Counted from the first letter of the stretch, positions 35,967 to 44,540 are shown. The stretch: DNA of 48,903 nucleotides from Kiloniellaceae bacterium (GCA_021776055.1 JAJFGP010000011.1:1-48903), one strand, 5' to 3'. The notes: a model not told the origin generated them from the letters alone. Made by a program: numbers and translations.

Positions 35967-37310
35967 TCACACGTCCTCGACCGCTTGTACCAGCCACCTG
36001 GCGGTCCGCAGGAGGCGACCGTCGTTGCCGCGGCCAGCAATGAGCTGCGCCCCCATAGGGAGGCCGGCGGCGCCGCGTAGTATGGGTAGGGTCACCGCCG
36101 GCGCACCGCAATAGGTCCATAGCGTACTGAAGACGGGGCTACCGGTTGATTCCAGACCCAATGGGGCCTCGCCAGTCGCCGCCGGGGCAAGAATCGCATC
36201 GTAATCATAAAATATCTCATCAAGGCCAGTGTTGAGAACCTCGCGCCATTCGACGGCACGGTTATAGTCCACCGCGGTCGTCTTCCGGCCTTCCTCGATC
36301 AGCGCGCGAAGATTATCGCTGAGCTTGTCGCCGCCATTCTCGTGGAAAGAATGGAAGCTCTTGGCGATATCGGCGCACATGATCGTGCGATGCCATTGAA
36401 CCGCCTTCTCGAACGGCGACGGCAGATCAAGTACATCGCAGTTGTCGCCGAGAAGATCGGCCAATCCCTCGAGCGCCGCCTGAGTATCCTCGCTCGCCTG
36501 GTCCCACACGGGCGTCTTCACGAACGCCAGACTGGGGGTTGCCGGCGGCTCCTGCGCGGCGACCGCGACAATATTGCGGGCCCCTTGCGGGCGCATATCG
36601 GGGTCATTGGCATCGTACGCCATCAATGGCTCGGCCAGCAGCGCCAGATCCTCGGCGCAACGGGCAAAGACACCTATGTGGTCGAGGATACGCGATTGGC
36701 TCAAAACACCGTGCCGCGACATCGCCCCATGGGTCGGCTTGAAGCCATAGACGCCGCAATACGCGGCGGGCCGTATCACCGAGCCGTTGGTTTGGGAGCC
36801 CACCGATAGCGGCGTCATACCGGCGGCCACCGCCGCCGTGGAGCCGCTGGATGAGCCGCCGGGTGTGCGCTCCGGGTCGTGCGGGTTGCGGGTCTTGCCG
36901 GGGTGATAGGTGGCCAGCTCGGTGGTCACGGTCTTGCCCATGATCACGGCGCCGGCCTGGCGCAGCAATGCAACCACGGTCGCATCCTCGGTGGGCCGCC
37001 GCCCCGCGTGGAGAACGGTGCCGTTCTCGGTCGGCAAGTCCTTGGTATCGATAATGTCTTTAAGACCAACCGGCACACCGTGCAGCGGCCCCAGATCGAC
37101 GCCGGTGCGGTGCGCCTCGTCGGCTTGGCGCGCCTGTTCCAGCGCATAATCGGGATCCAGCGTTGCCCACGCCTGAACCGTCTCGTCCACCGCGTCACAG
37201 CGCTCCAGGCAGGCGCGCACCAAGGCTTCCGACGTGAACTCCCCGGCATGAATGCCGGCAACCGCCTCGACCGCGCTTAGATGCGCCAGGCTCTCTTGCG
37301 TTTCGCTCAT
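35967..37310 (-). CDS. Amidase-signature family hydrolase
   Basis: The 447-residue enzyme has the Ser-cisSer-Lys triad of amidases: Lys84 (GLKDIID), Ser153 (GGSSSGS) and Ser177 (GSQTNGSVIRPAAYCGVYGFKPTHG). Such enzymes hydrolyse amides; some are GatA, but no gatB or gatC is nearby and the C-terminal half differs, so a catabolic amidase is more likely. Substrate is unknown. It lies 60 bases downstream of the 2-hydroxyacid dehydrogenase in the same direction. Confidence 0.9.
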   Translation of the reverse strand: MSETQESLAHLSAVEAVAGIHAGEFTSEALVRACLERCDAVDETVQAWATLDPDYALEQARQADEAHRTGVDLGPLHGVPVGLKDIIDTKDLPTENGTVLHAGRRPTEDATVVALLRQAGAVIMGKTVTTELATYHPGKTRNPHDPERTPGGSSSGSTAAVAAGMTPLSVGSQTNGSVIRPAAYCGVYGFKPTHGAMSRHGVLSQSRILDHIGVFARCAEDLALLAEPLMAYDANDPDMRPQGARNIVAVAAQEPPATPSLAFVKTPVWDQASEDTQAALEGLADLLGDNCDVLDLPSPFEKAVQWHRTIMCADIAKSFHSFHENGGDKLSDNLRALIEEGRKTTAVDYNRAVEWREVLNTGLDEIFYDYDAILAPAATGEAPLGLESTGSPVFSTLWTYCGAPAVTLPILRGAAGLPMGAQLIAGRGNDGRLLRTARWLVQAVEDV

Positions 37311-37370
37311 TTAAGGCCGTGCTCCCCTAAATATCCCTATCGAGTGTATCTGCGGCAACGCCACACCTTA

Positions 37371-38336
37371 TCACGCGACCCGGTCCCCCGGCTCGCGACC
37401 GGCAAAAACCGCGTCCAGATTGTCCAGGGCACGAAACCCCATGGCATCCCGTGTTTCGTGTGTCGCGCTGCCCAGGTGCGGCAGCATGAAGACATTGTCG
37501 AGACCTCGAAATTCGGGACGGATGTCAGGCTCGTTCTTAAACACATCGAGCCCGGCGGCGGCGAGTTTCCCCGTGCGTAAGGCTGCGATAAGGGCGTCCT
37601 CGTCCACGATCGCGCCACGCGCGGTGTTCACGACAATAGCCCCGTCCGGCAAAAGGGCAATGCGTTGGGCATTGAGCAGATCGTTGGTCTCGGGAGTCGC
37701 CGGACAATGCAACGAAAGGAAGTCGCAGTGCGGCAATAGATCTTCGATAGTTTCATGATAGATGCCATTCGCCGCCTGCTCGGCGGGTAGCCGCCGCCGG
37801 TTGTGGTAGTGCAACTGCATACCCAGGCCGCGCACCATGTGAGCGAAGGTGCGGCCCACCCGGCCCATGCCGATAAGGCCAAGGCGCTTGCCGGTCACCT
37901 GGGTGCCGAGCATGAAGGCCGGGCTCCAGGACTTCCAGGCGCCGGCCCGCACAAGGCGCTCGCCCTCGCCCGCCCGCCGGGCGGCGCCAAGCATGAGCAA
38001 CAAGGCAATCTCGGCAGTGGCGTCGGAAAGGACGTCCGGCGTATTCGTGACCACGATCCCGCGGCGCTTGGCGGCGGTCAGGTCCACGTGATCGACGCCT
38101 ACGGAAAAATTGGCAATTGCCCGTACACTTTTCGGCAAGCGCTCGATCGTCGCCGCATCCATCCGCTCCGTATGGCAGGCGAGCAGAGCATCCGCCCCCT
38201 CCAACCGGGCGATCAACTCGTCGGTAGCGTAGAGCCGGTCCTCGTCATTGAGCTGCGCCCGATAGTCACGAGCCAAGCGCGCCTCCACCGCTTCCGGCAG
38301 CTTGCGGCCAACGATGACAATAGGTTTTTGGCTCAT
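37371..38336 (-). CDS. D-2-hydroxyacid dehydrogenase
   Basis: The 321-residue NAD(P) enzyme has the nucleotide-binding GMGRVG (156-161) and catalytic Arg240 (NTARGAIVDE), Glu269 and His287 (LPHLGSATHETR). It resembles glyoxylate/hydroxypyruvate reductases, which interconvert 2-oxoacids and D-2-hydroxyacids. Placed with an amidase on one side and a divergent TRAP transporter on the other, it may act on the imported acid (inference). Confidence 0.92.
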   Translation of the reverse strand: MSQKPIVIVGRKLPEAVEARLARDYRAQLNDEDRLYATDELIARLEGADALLACHTERMDAATIERLPKSVRAIANFSVGVDHVDLTAAKRRGIVVTNTPDVLSDATAEIALLLMLGAARRAGEGERLVRAGAWKSWSPAFMLGTQVTGKRLGLIGMGRVGRTFAHMVRGLGMQLHYHNRRRLPAEQAANGIYHETIEDLLPHCDFLSLHCPATPETNDLLNAQRIALLPDGAIVVNTARGAIVDEDALIAALRTGKLAAAGLDVFKNEPDIRPEFRGLDNVFMLPHLGSATHETRDAMGFRALDNLDAVFAGREPGDRVA

Positions 38337-38799
38337 AGCAACCTCCCACAGTGTTCCGCCCCGGTGTTGTAGTATGCGACATTGACGGCAAGTTCAAATG
38401 GGACCGGCCGCGGCGGCGACGGCTGGGAACCTAATGACCGCGTCTCTAGAAGGGATATATAGCCCTTATTTTGCGGCGACTTACCGATGGCGAGGTGGCG
38501 ATTTTCGGAATTTTGCCCGATTTGGCCCGACACTTCGGCGCGAATGGCCATAACCGGTTTCCCGGCAGGTCGGGAAACTCTTGCGATTGCACTCATAAAA
38601 GCTAATATTCGGGGAGCTGAGGCAACGGCCCGGTACCGCGTAGGTTGATGGGCATAAAAGAACAGCATGCCCTGCAGGGGGACGATCATCCAGGTTTTCA
38701 GCCTCGACATTCATGTGCATCGGCGGAAGCGGGCGCACTTGATTTTTATCGGTCTCGGGCAAGCGCCCGGATACAGAAATACCACTGGGAGGTATCAAA
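38337..38799. promoter_or_regulatory. Divergent regulatory region of the TRAP operon
   Basis: This 463-base gap separates the dehydrogenase from dctP and holds no gene I can support. It contains an 18-base near-palindrome AAGGG...CCCTT (38450-38467, 16 of 18 positions symmetrical), an 8-base perfect hairpin GTTTCCCG/CGGGAAAC (38557-38578) and a 10-base palindrome CCCTGCAGGG (38670-38679). These are candidate operators or leader structures. A strong ribosome-binding site TGGGAGGT precedes dctP by seven bases. Confidence 0.5.
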
Positions 38800-39933
38800 A
38801 TGCAGAATTCAAAAACCACACCCGTCAAAGCTGTCGACGTCAAGTCACGGCGTAAATTTCTAACGGCTGGTGCCACGGCTGCGGCCGGTGGCGCGGCGAT
38901 GGTGGCCATGCCGAATATCGCCACGGCCGCACCGGCAGTCCTGAAGGTTCAGGCCGCATGGGGCGGCGGCATTTTCCTTGAGAATGCCAAAAGCTATGTT
39001 GATCGTGTCCACGCCATGGCCGGTAAGGACCTGAAGATCGATCTTCTGTCGGTCAACTCGGTCGTCAAGACCAGCCAGATGCAGGATGCCGTTCACCGCG
39101 GCGTGCTCGATGGCGCGCATTACGTTCCCGCCTATTGGTATTCAAAGTCCAAGGCAGCGTCCCTGTTCGGCACCGGTCCTTGCTTCGGCTGGTCGGCGCA
39201 AGAACTATTGGGCTGGATTCACCATGGCGGCGGCATAGACCTATTCAATGAACTAATGGGCACCCTCGATCTTAATCTGGTCAGCTTCTTCAACAGCCCG
39301 ATGCCGGCGCAGCCGCTGGGCTGGTTCAAAGAGCAGATCAAGGACGTGTCCCAGTTGGAAGGCTTGAAATACCGCACCGTCGGTCTAGCGGCCGACGTTC
39401 TACTGGAAATGGGTATGTCCGTAGTTCAGCTTCCGGGCGGTGAAATTCAGCCGGCCATGAAGAGCGGCCTGATCGATGCCGCCGAGTTCAACAATCCGAC
39501 GTCGGATAAAGACTTCGGCATGCAGGACGTTTCCAAGCATTACCATCTGGCCAGTTTCCACCAATCGCAGGAAGCTTTCGAAATCACCTTTAACAAGAAG
39601 AAATTCAATTCTCTGTCAAAGGAACATCAAAACATCCTGCGCTATGCGTCGGAAGCCGAGAATTCGGACTTCTATTGGAACAACACCCTTCGCTATGCCG
39701 ATGACTTGATCAAGTTGAAGAACGATCACGGCGTCAATGTACACCGCACGCCGGACTCGGTCATGGCCGCTCAGCTGAAGGCGTGGGACGTTGTTGTCGA
39801 CCGGATTTCCAGTGAAGATCCGTTCTTCGCCAAGGTAGTTGCTTCGCAGAAGGCCTATGCCAAAAAGGTTATGGGTTACCTGCTTCTGAACCAGCCGGAT
39901 TACGGCTTGGCCTACAAGCACTACTTCGGCTGA
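38800..39933 (+). CDS. dctP: TRAP transporter substrate-binding protein
   Basis: The 377-residue periplasmic protein has a twin-arginine signal (SRRKFLTAGA, 16-25; cleavage likely after ATA near 43) and a DctP fold of the mannitol/chloroaromatic subgroup: QAAWGGGIFLENAKSYVDRV, LEGLKYRTVGLAADVLLEMG, VQLPGGEIQPAMKSGLIDAAEFNNP. It binds the substrate, probably an organic acid, and hands it to DctQM. A strong ribosome-binding site and two downstream hairpins suggest it is made in excess over the permease. Confidence 0.94.
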   Translation: MQNSKTTPVKAVDVKSRRKFLTAGATAAAGGAAMVAMPNIATAAPAVLKVQAAWGGGIFLENAKSYVDRVHAMAGKDLKIDLLSVNSVVKTSQMQDAVHRGVLDGAHYVPAYWYSKSKAASLFGTGPCFGWSAQELLGWIHHGGGIDLFNELMGTLDLNLVSFFNSPMPAQPLGWFKEQIKDVSQLEGLKYRTVGLAADVLLEMGMSVVQLPGGEIQPAMKSGLIDAAEFNNPTSDKDFGMQDVSKHYHLASFHQSQEAFEITFNKKKFNSLSKEHQNILRYASEAENSDFYWNNTLRYADDLIKLKNDHGVNVHRTPDSVMAAQLKAWDVVVDRISSEDPFFAKVVASQKAYAKKVMGYLLLNQPDYGLAYKHYFG

Positions 39934-39938
39934 TACAG

Positions 39939-39971
39939 CTCTTACCTATCGGCGGAGCCGATAGGTAAGAG
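39939..39971 (+). terminator. 15-base perfect hairpin after dctP
   Basis: CTCTTACCTATCGGC (39939-39953) pairs perfectly with GCCGATAGGTAAGAG (39957-39971) around a three-base loop, directly after the dctP stop. No T-run follows, so it may stabilise the upstream mRNA or attenuate read-through rather than terminate fully. Confidence 0.75.
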
Positions 39972-39984
39972 ACGATACGTCAGG

Positions 39985-40011
39985 GAGGGACAGCCGATGA
40001 GGCTGTCCCTC
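39985..40011 (+). terminator. Second hairpin between dctP and dctQ
   Basis: GAGGGACAGCC (39985-39995) pairs with GGCTGTCCCTC (40001-40011) around a five-base loop. It lies 13 bases after the first hairpin. Together they form a tandem structure in the 111-base dctP-dctQ gap. Confidence 0.7.
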
Positions 40012-40044
40012 ACCTAACCCACCCAATTCACGCACAGGTTCTCT

Positions 40045-40635
40045 ATGGCTGAAAACAAAGCCATGACATCGGTTATTCACTCCGTCGAAAGCTTGAATAT
40101 TTGGATCGGGCGCGCCTTTGGCTGGTGCATCCTGATTTTGACGCTTTCCGTCTCTTATGAAGTTTTCGTCCGTTATGTCCTCAACGCTCCCACGGTGTGG
40201 GCGTTCGACATGATGGTGCAGATGTATGGCGCGCTGTTCCTGATGGCCGGGCCATATGCCCTTGCCCAGGATGCCCATGTGCGGGCCGACGTGATTCACC
40301 GGCTGATCCCCGTCCGCTGGCAGGCGCGGATCGATTTCACTTTGTACATTTTGTTCTTTTTTCCCGGCATGCTCGCCCTGTTCTGGTTTGGTTGGGAAAT
40401 TGCTTCCGACTCCTGGCGTTATCTGGAGGTCAGTTGGAACAGCCCGGCCCGAATTCAAATTTATTTCTTCAAAACCCTGATCCCGGTGGCCGGTGGATTG
40501 CTGATCCTTCAAGGCATTTCGGAATGCATGCGGTGTCTTCTGGCCATGAAGACCGGTTCATGGTTGCCGCGCCTGGAAGACGCACGGGAAACTGAAGATA
40601 TATTGAGAGGCCAGGCTACGAAGTTTGAAGCCTGA
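40045..40635 (+). CDS. dctQ: TRAP transporter small permease subunit
   Basis: The 196-residue protein has four membrane segments (near 20-40, 55-75, 100-120 and 140-160) with the DctQ motif VSYEVFVRYVLNAPTVWAFD and YALAQDAHVRADVIHRLIP. It forms the membrane complex with DctM. It follows the tandem hairpins, and dctM begins 49 bases after it. Confidence 0.92.
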   Translation: MAENKAMTSVIHSVESLNIWIGRAFGWCILILTLSVSYEVFVRYVLNAPTVWAFDMMVQMYGALFLMAGPYALAQDAHVRADVIHRLIPVRWQARIDFTLYILFFFPGMLALFWFGWEIASDSWRYLEVSWNSPARIQIYFFKTLIPVAGGLLILQGISECMRCLLAMKTGSWLPRLEDARETEDILRGQATKFEA

Positions 40636-40684
40636 TAGCCCTTAATCCCTTTTTTTTCAATTTTGAGACGGAACTCCCGGTAGG

Positions 40685-42052
40685 ATGACAGACCCCCAAG
40701 TCGCTCTTTTAATGTTGTCCCTTTTCATCGTGGTGGTGCTGCTCGGGTTTCCGGTGGCCTTCACGCTGCTCGCCATGGGCGTGGGGTTTGGCTACTACGC
40801 CTACTACGAGGCGGGCAGCATCGAGACGCTCGCCGATGTGTTCAACAACAAGATTTTCTACCTGCTGAATCAGAACACCTATTCGGTGATGGAGAACGAC
40901 ACGCTGGTCGCCATCCCGCTGTTTCTGTTCATGGGCTATGTGGTCGAGCGCGCGAATATCGTCAACAAGCTGTTTTACGCGCTGCAAATGGCGGCGCGTA
41001 ACTTGCCGGGGTCCATGGCAATCGCGGCGTTGATCACCTGTACCGTGTTTTCCACCGCCAGCGGCATTGTCGGCGCGGTGGTGACCCTGATGGGCCTATT
41101 GGCGTTCCCCGCCATGGCCAAGGCCAATTATGAAAAAAGCTTCGCTGCCGGGGTCATTTGTGCTGGCGGCACGCTTGGCATCTTGATCCCGCCGTCCATC
41201 ATGCTGATCGTCTATGCGGCAATTGCCGAGCTGTCGCCCTTGAGGCTCTACGCGGCGGCCGTGTTCCCGGGACTCATCCTGGCCGGGTCATATATCGTCT
41301 ATGTCATCATTCGGGTTTTTCTGAACCCGTCGATCGCGCCCAAACCGCGCGACGAGGATGTCCCGCCAAAGCGCGTCGTTTACCTTCAACTGCTGACATC
41401 CTTCGTGCCGTTGACCGCGCTCATCCTGCTGGTGCTTGGATCGATTTTGGGCGGCTTGGCGACCCCGGCGGAAGCGGCCGCCATGGGCGCCCTGGGCGGG
41501 CTCGTCCTAGCGGCCCTGTATCGTTCTCTTAATTGGGAGATGCTCAAGCAATCCGTCTATCTGACGGCCAAAGCCACCGCCATGGTCTGCTGGCTGTTTG
41601 TCGGATCATGGACCTTTGCCTCGGTTTTCTCTTACCTGGGCGGGCACGAGATTATCGAGCATTTCTTCCTGGGCCTCGATCTCGCCCCATGGCAATTCCT
41701 AATCCTGGTGCAAATCATCATCTTTGTTCTGGGCTGGCCGCTGGAATGGTCGGAGATATTGATTATCTTCGTGCCGATTTTCCTGCCCATGCTGCCCACT
41801 TTTGATGTTAACCCCTACTTCTTCGCCATGTTGGTCGCGCTGAACCTGCAGACGTCGTTCCTCACGCCACCGATGGCCATGTCGGCCTATTACCTGAAGG
41901 GGGTGTTGGGAAAAGCGATTGAACTGATGCAGATTTTCAAGGGCCTTATGCCTTATCTCGGCATCGTTATTGCTGTCATGGTCCTGATGTACCAGTTCCC
42001 GGGTATAGCCCTGTGGCTGCCCGACGCCCTGTTTGGCAAGTATATTCCCTGA
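40685..42052 (+). CDS. dctM: TRAP transporter large permease subunit
   Basis: The 455-residue protein has about twelve membrane segments and DctM motifs such as VFSTASGIVGAVVTLMGLLA, CAGGTLGILIPPSIMLIVYA, and LATPAEAAAMGALGGL. It imports the substrate with sodium. Sequence and partner DctP belong to the mannitol/chloroaromatic-type TRAP group; the actual substrate is unknown. Confidence 0.94.
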   Translation: MTDPQVALLMLSLFIVVVLLGFPVAFTLLAMGVGFGYYAYYEAGSIETLADVFNNKIFYLLNQNTYSVMENDTLVAIPLFLFMGYVVERANIVNKLFYALQMAARNLPGSMAIAALITCTVFSTASGIVGAVVTLMGLLAFPAMAKANYEKSFAAGVICAGGTLGILIPPSIMLIVYAAIAELSPLRLYAAAVFPGLILAGSYIVYVIIRVFLNPSIAPKPRDEDVPPKRVVYLQLLTSFVPLTALILLVLGSILGGLATPAEAAAMGALGGLVLAALYRSLNWEMLKQSVYLTAKATAMVCWLFVGSWTFASVFSYLGGHEIIEHFFLGLDLAPWQFLILVQIIIFVLGWPLEWSEILIIFVPIFLPMLPTFDVNPYFFAMLVALNLQTSFLTPPMAMSAYYLKGVLGKAIELMQIFKGLMPYLGIVIAVMVLMYQFPGIALWLPDALFGKYIP

Positions 42053-42065
42053 TAGGCTGGATAAT

Positions 42066-42251
42066 ATGGTCGCTAAAATTTCCGGATTAATTGGATTGGC
42101 GTTGGTCGCCGTATTCGTTCTTGGCTTGGCGGAAAGTATTTCTTCCGGCTTTGCCGGCTTTTGGGGTGGCCTGCCATTCTGGGTCATCTGTCTGTTTGTT
42201 CTGCCGCTTATCGTCTACGACTATTGGGACACCTGCCTACGCAAGAAATAA
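42066..42251 (+). CDS. Small membrane protein at the end of the TRAP operon
   Basis: The 61-residue protein has two hydrophobic segments (about 7-26 and 33-50) joined by a glycine-rich turn (SSGFAGFWGG), and ends YDYWDTCLRKK. It starts 13 bases after the dctM stop in the same direction, so it is probably co-transcribed. I do not recognise a family. An accessory role for the TRAP permease is inference. Confidence 0.7.
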   Translation: MVAKISGLIGLALVAVFVLGLAESISSGFAGFWGGLPFWVICLFVLPLIVYDYWDTCLRKK

Positions 42252-42260
42252 CCTCTTCCA

Positions 42261-42285
42261 CGCCGCGCCCGTCGTCGGCGCGGCG
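42261..42285. terminator. GC-rich hairpin between convergent genes
   Basis: CGCCGCGCC (42261-42269) pairs with GGCGCGGCG (42277-42285) around a seven-base loop, between the TRAP-operon end and a convergent SRPBCC gene. It is likely a bidirectional terminator, although the T-tracts are short. Confidence 0.55.
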
Positions 42286-42293
42286 GCCATTCC

Positions 42294-42680
42294 TCAAGAG
42301 TATTTCACACGTACGCCCTCGATCGCCTGGTCAAACAACGGGGCAATGCCATCTACCAAGCCATCAGGTTTGATGTCAGTGATCCAGATCAGCCGCGCTT
42401 TGTCACCATTCTCCACAACCTGCATCGAAGCACTGTGGAATTCAAAAGGAAACGGCGCGTCTGTGATCGTGTAGGCAACACGCTTGAGCTCGGAATCATT
42501 GCTGAGAATCTTCTCTTTGAGTTTCGAGCCATCAGCCATGGTGCAAAAGCGCTGATCGCCTTCCAGCCGGCATTCGGTGATCATCGGCATGAACTTTTGC
42601 ACCTCACCAACCCGGGTAATCATTGCCCAAAGATCGTCGGCCGACATCGGTAATTTGACCTCGCGATAGATCGTCGCCAT
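42294..42680 (-). CDS. SRPBCC-family protein 1
   Basis: The 128-residue protein fits the START/Bet v1-like SRPBCC fold: short beta strands with MATIYREVKLPMSADDLWAMI, then ECRLEGDQRFCTMADGSKLKEKI, and a C-terminal helix FDQAIEGVRVKYS. Such proteins bind hydrophobic ligands or act as cyclases. It resembles a second protein at 43398-43835. The ATG at 42680 has AGGGAG ten bases upstream; another ATG lies at 42689. It is divergent from a TetR gene. Confidence 0.85.
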   Translation of the reverse strand: MATIYREVKLPMSADDLWAMITRVGEVQKFMPMITECRLEGDQRFCTMADGSKLKEKILSNDSELKRVAYTITDAPFPFEFHSASMQVVENGDKARLIWITDIKPDGLVDGIAPLFDQAIEGVRVKYS

Positions 42681-42721
42681 GGCGTGCATGTCTCCCTAGT
42701 TTCTATTTCTATACGAATAAC

Positions 42722-42749
42722 TAGATATTGCTTTACATAGTACTGTCAA
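42722..42749 (-). promoter_or_regulatory. Candidate leftward promoter for SRPBCC 1
   Basis: On the minus strand a perfect TTGACA (42749-42744) is followed after 16 bases by TATCTA (42727-42722), 42 bases before the SRPBCC start codon. Confidence 0.5.
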
Positions 42750-42772
42750 GAGATACCATTGGTGCTGTACCA

Positions 42773-42787
42773 GACCGCCGGACGGTC
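42773..42787. promoter_or_regulatory. Candidate TetR operator (GACCG...CGGTC)
   Basis: GACCG (42773-42777) and CGGTC (42783-42787) form a 15-base inverted repeat in the divergent gap between SRPBCC 1 and its TetR gene. AGACCG/CGGTC half-sites are common for TetR-family repressors, so autoregulation is likely (inference). Confidence 0.55.
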
Positions 42788-42807
42788 AGAGTTTGCGGAG
42801 AACCATT

Positions 42808-43401
42808 TTGCCCCGATCCAAGGGATACGACCCCAACGTTGCGCGGGACCGCGCCCTGGGCGCGTTTTGGAAGCATGGGTATCGAGCAACATCCGTGGGC
42901 GATCTTGAGAAGGCGATGGGGGTCAACAGATTCGCCATCCAGACCTTCTTTGGCGGCAAAGAGGCGCTGTATGAATCTTGCCTGGATGCGTACCTCACGG
43001 GCACCGAGGATGACTACTTTACGGGCATCCGGTCGGGTGGCCTCACGGCCATCGAGAGTTTTTTCCGCATGCTCTCAACACCAAGTGAGGTATTGCCCGA
43101 GGCGGCCTGGGGTTGCCTGCTCGTCAACAGTTTGTCCGAGCGGGCAGACCCCGGTGCGCCGCGAGTGCGCCGGCAAACCAAGCGATATCTGAAGGGCCTC
43201 AAGAAAGCCTTTCAGGGCGCCCTGCAGACGGCGACACGTGATGGCGAACTCAGATTAGGCCTCAACCACGAGGAGTGCGCCGATTTTCTGGTCTCGCTGG
43301 TCCTCGGCATACACCTCGTGAATCGGAGCGCGGGCAGCGTGGCCGCGTCGGATCCAGTGGCGGCCGTCTTGCGCGACGTCCTTGCTTCGTGGCGGGCCTA
43401 G
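42808..43401 (+). CDS. TetR/AcrR-family regulator 1
   Basis: The 197-residue protein has the TetR DNA-binding domain, ARDRALGAFWKHGYRATSV then LEKAMGVNRFAIQTFFGGKEAL, and a ligand-binding half including WGCLLVNSLSE. The start is a TTG at 42808 with GGAG seven bases upstream; an upstream TTG at 42793 overlaps that site. It is divergent from SRPBCC 1, and its end overlaps SRPBCC 2 by four bases. Confidence 0.88.
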   Translation: MPRSKGYDPNVARDRALGAFWKHGYRATSVGDLEKAMGVNRFAIQTFFGGKEALYESCLDAYLTGTEDDYFTGIRSGGLTAIESFFRMLSTPSEVLPEAAWGCLLVNSLSERADPGAPRVRRQTKRYLKGLKKAFQGALQTATRDGELRLGLNHEECADFLVSLVLGIHLVNRSAGSVAASDPVAAVLRDVLASWRA

Positions 43402-43835
43402 GCCCCGGCGAACCGGCTTTTTAGGCTTTCCAGACCCGCCGCCACTAACTCGCTGACCATACCCGGCAGTTGGTCCGCAACCTCGGGGTCCGGATCGAAG
43501 GATGCGGACCACTCGATAAACGTCGTATCGCTGTCCGTGATCGGCCGCAAGCGCACGGTGCCCTCGTAATTCTTCATGGGCATGGGCGACTCGGTGATGG
43601 CGTAGGAGTATGTGTGCTCCGTATCCGAGCGGGCCGTCTGCTTCTCCAGGAGCTGCGCACCGTCTTCCAACGTGCACTGCCGGATCGAACCGACCTGGTC
43701 GGCAGCCGGACCGGCCTCGATCTTGGTCGACTTAACCGCCGGGTGAAAGACGTAGATGCGGGCATAGTCGCCGGCTACCTGCCAGACATCTGCGACGGGC
43801 GCAGGGATGACAGCGCTTTGATAGATTTTAGCCAT
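43398..43835 (-). CDS. SRPBCC-family protein 2
   Basis: The 145-residue SRPBCC/polyketide-cyclase-like protein opens MAKIYQSAVIPAPVADVWQV and continues IRQCTLEDGAQLLEKQTARS and TYSYAITESPMPMKNYEG; the C-terminal helix is LVAAGLESLKSRF. It shares clear motif order with SRPBCC 1 (MAxIY, C-x-x-xDG-x-x-L-x-EK, ITxxPxP). It is preceded by an operator-like palindrome that also stands before the neighbouring TetR gene. Confidence 0.87.
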   Translation of the reverse strand: MAKIYQSAVIPAPVADVWQVAGDYARIYVFHPAVKSTKIEAGPAADQVGSIRQCTLEDGAQLLEKQTARSDTEHTYSYAITESPMPMKNYEGTVRLRPITDSDTTFIEWSASFDPDPEVADQLPGMVSELVAAGLESLKSRFAGA

Positions 43836-43871
43836 GGGTTTCTCCTTAGATTAAAGGTTTGGGAAGACTGT

Positions 43872-43889
43872 ATGGAACGAACATTCCGG
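43872..43889. promoter_or_regulatory. TetR operator copy upstream of SRPBCC 2
   Basis: ATGGAACGAACATTCCGG lies 37 bases before the SRPBCC 2 start and matches the palindrome at 44523-44540 in 15 of 18 positions. Confidence 0.65.
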
Positions 43890-43905
43890 ATACCGGCAAA
43901 AAAAT

Positions 43906-44487
43906 TTACGCCAATAAGGTCGCCGCCTGTCCGGCTACCGATTTCAGGAGCGCTTTCTCGGGCCGGCTGCGCGCCAGCACGCGCAAGCCCGTCATCAGCG
44001 CGAGCAGGCCACGTGCTACCGCCGCCGCGTCCACATGCGCTGGGATCTCTTCGGCCGCCTGCCCGGCGCGGATCATCCGGCGAAAGAATTCTTCCGTCTT
44101 CGACAACCCGTGCGCCACGATGTCCGCGACCTCGCCGTCGTGAGCCGATAATTCGACAGATGTGTTGACCAGGAAGCAACCGTTTTGGCCATTGACCCCC
44201 AAAGACGCAACCACGGCCGTATCAAAGAGAGCTAGTATGGCCCCGCGCGGCGTGTAATCCCGCTCAAGCTCGGCGAAGTAGTTTGTCCGGCAAACCGCGT
44301 CATAGTGGCGCAACGCACTTAGAAATAAGTCGTGCTTGTCGCCATAGGTCGCATAGAGGCTGCTCCGGTTGACACCCATGCGTTCAACCAAATCCTGCAT
44401 CGACGTCGCCTCATAGCCCTGCGACCAGAACACGTGCATGGCACGCTCCAGGCCGTCCTTCACGTCAAACTGCTTTTCCCAAGGCAT
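43906..44487 (-). CDS. TetR/AcrR-family regulator 2
   Basis: The 193-residue repressor has the TetR HTH: GLERAMHVFWSQGYEATSM then LVERMGVNRSSLYATYGDKHDLF. The C-terminal half includes GCFLVNTSVELS, as in AcrR-type regulators. It reads in the same direction as SRPBCC 2, 70 bases upstream of it, and is divergent from a TauE/SafE gene. Matching palindromes stand before it and before SRPBCC 2, so it likely represses both. Confidence 0.9.
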   Translation of the reverse strand: MPWEKQFDVKDGLERAMHVFWSQGYEATSMQDLVERMGVNRSSLYATYGDKHDLFLSALRHYDAVCRTNYFAELERDYTPRGAILALFDTAVVASLGVNGQNGCFLVNTSVELSAHDGEVADIVAHGLSKTEEFFRRMIRAGQAAEEIPAHVDAAAVARGLLALMTGLRVLARSRPEKALLKSVAGQAATLLA

Positions 44488-44522
44488 GGGCCGTATCTAC
44501 CTCCACACCCATATTGGCATAC

Positions 44523-44540
44523 ATGGAACGATCATTCCAT
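44523..44540. promoter_or_regulatory. TetR operator upstream of regulator 2
   Basis: ATGGAACGATCATTCCAT is symmetrical at 16 of 18 positions and lies 36 bases before the TetR start codon, in the divergent gap with the TauE/SafE gene. It could control both directions. Confidence 0.75.

Noticed and set aside
35967-37310. Reading the amidase as GatA of a tRNA amidotransferase
   Set aside because: No gatB or gatC neighbours, and its C-terminal half does not show GatA motifs; a catabolic amidase fits the context better.
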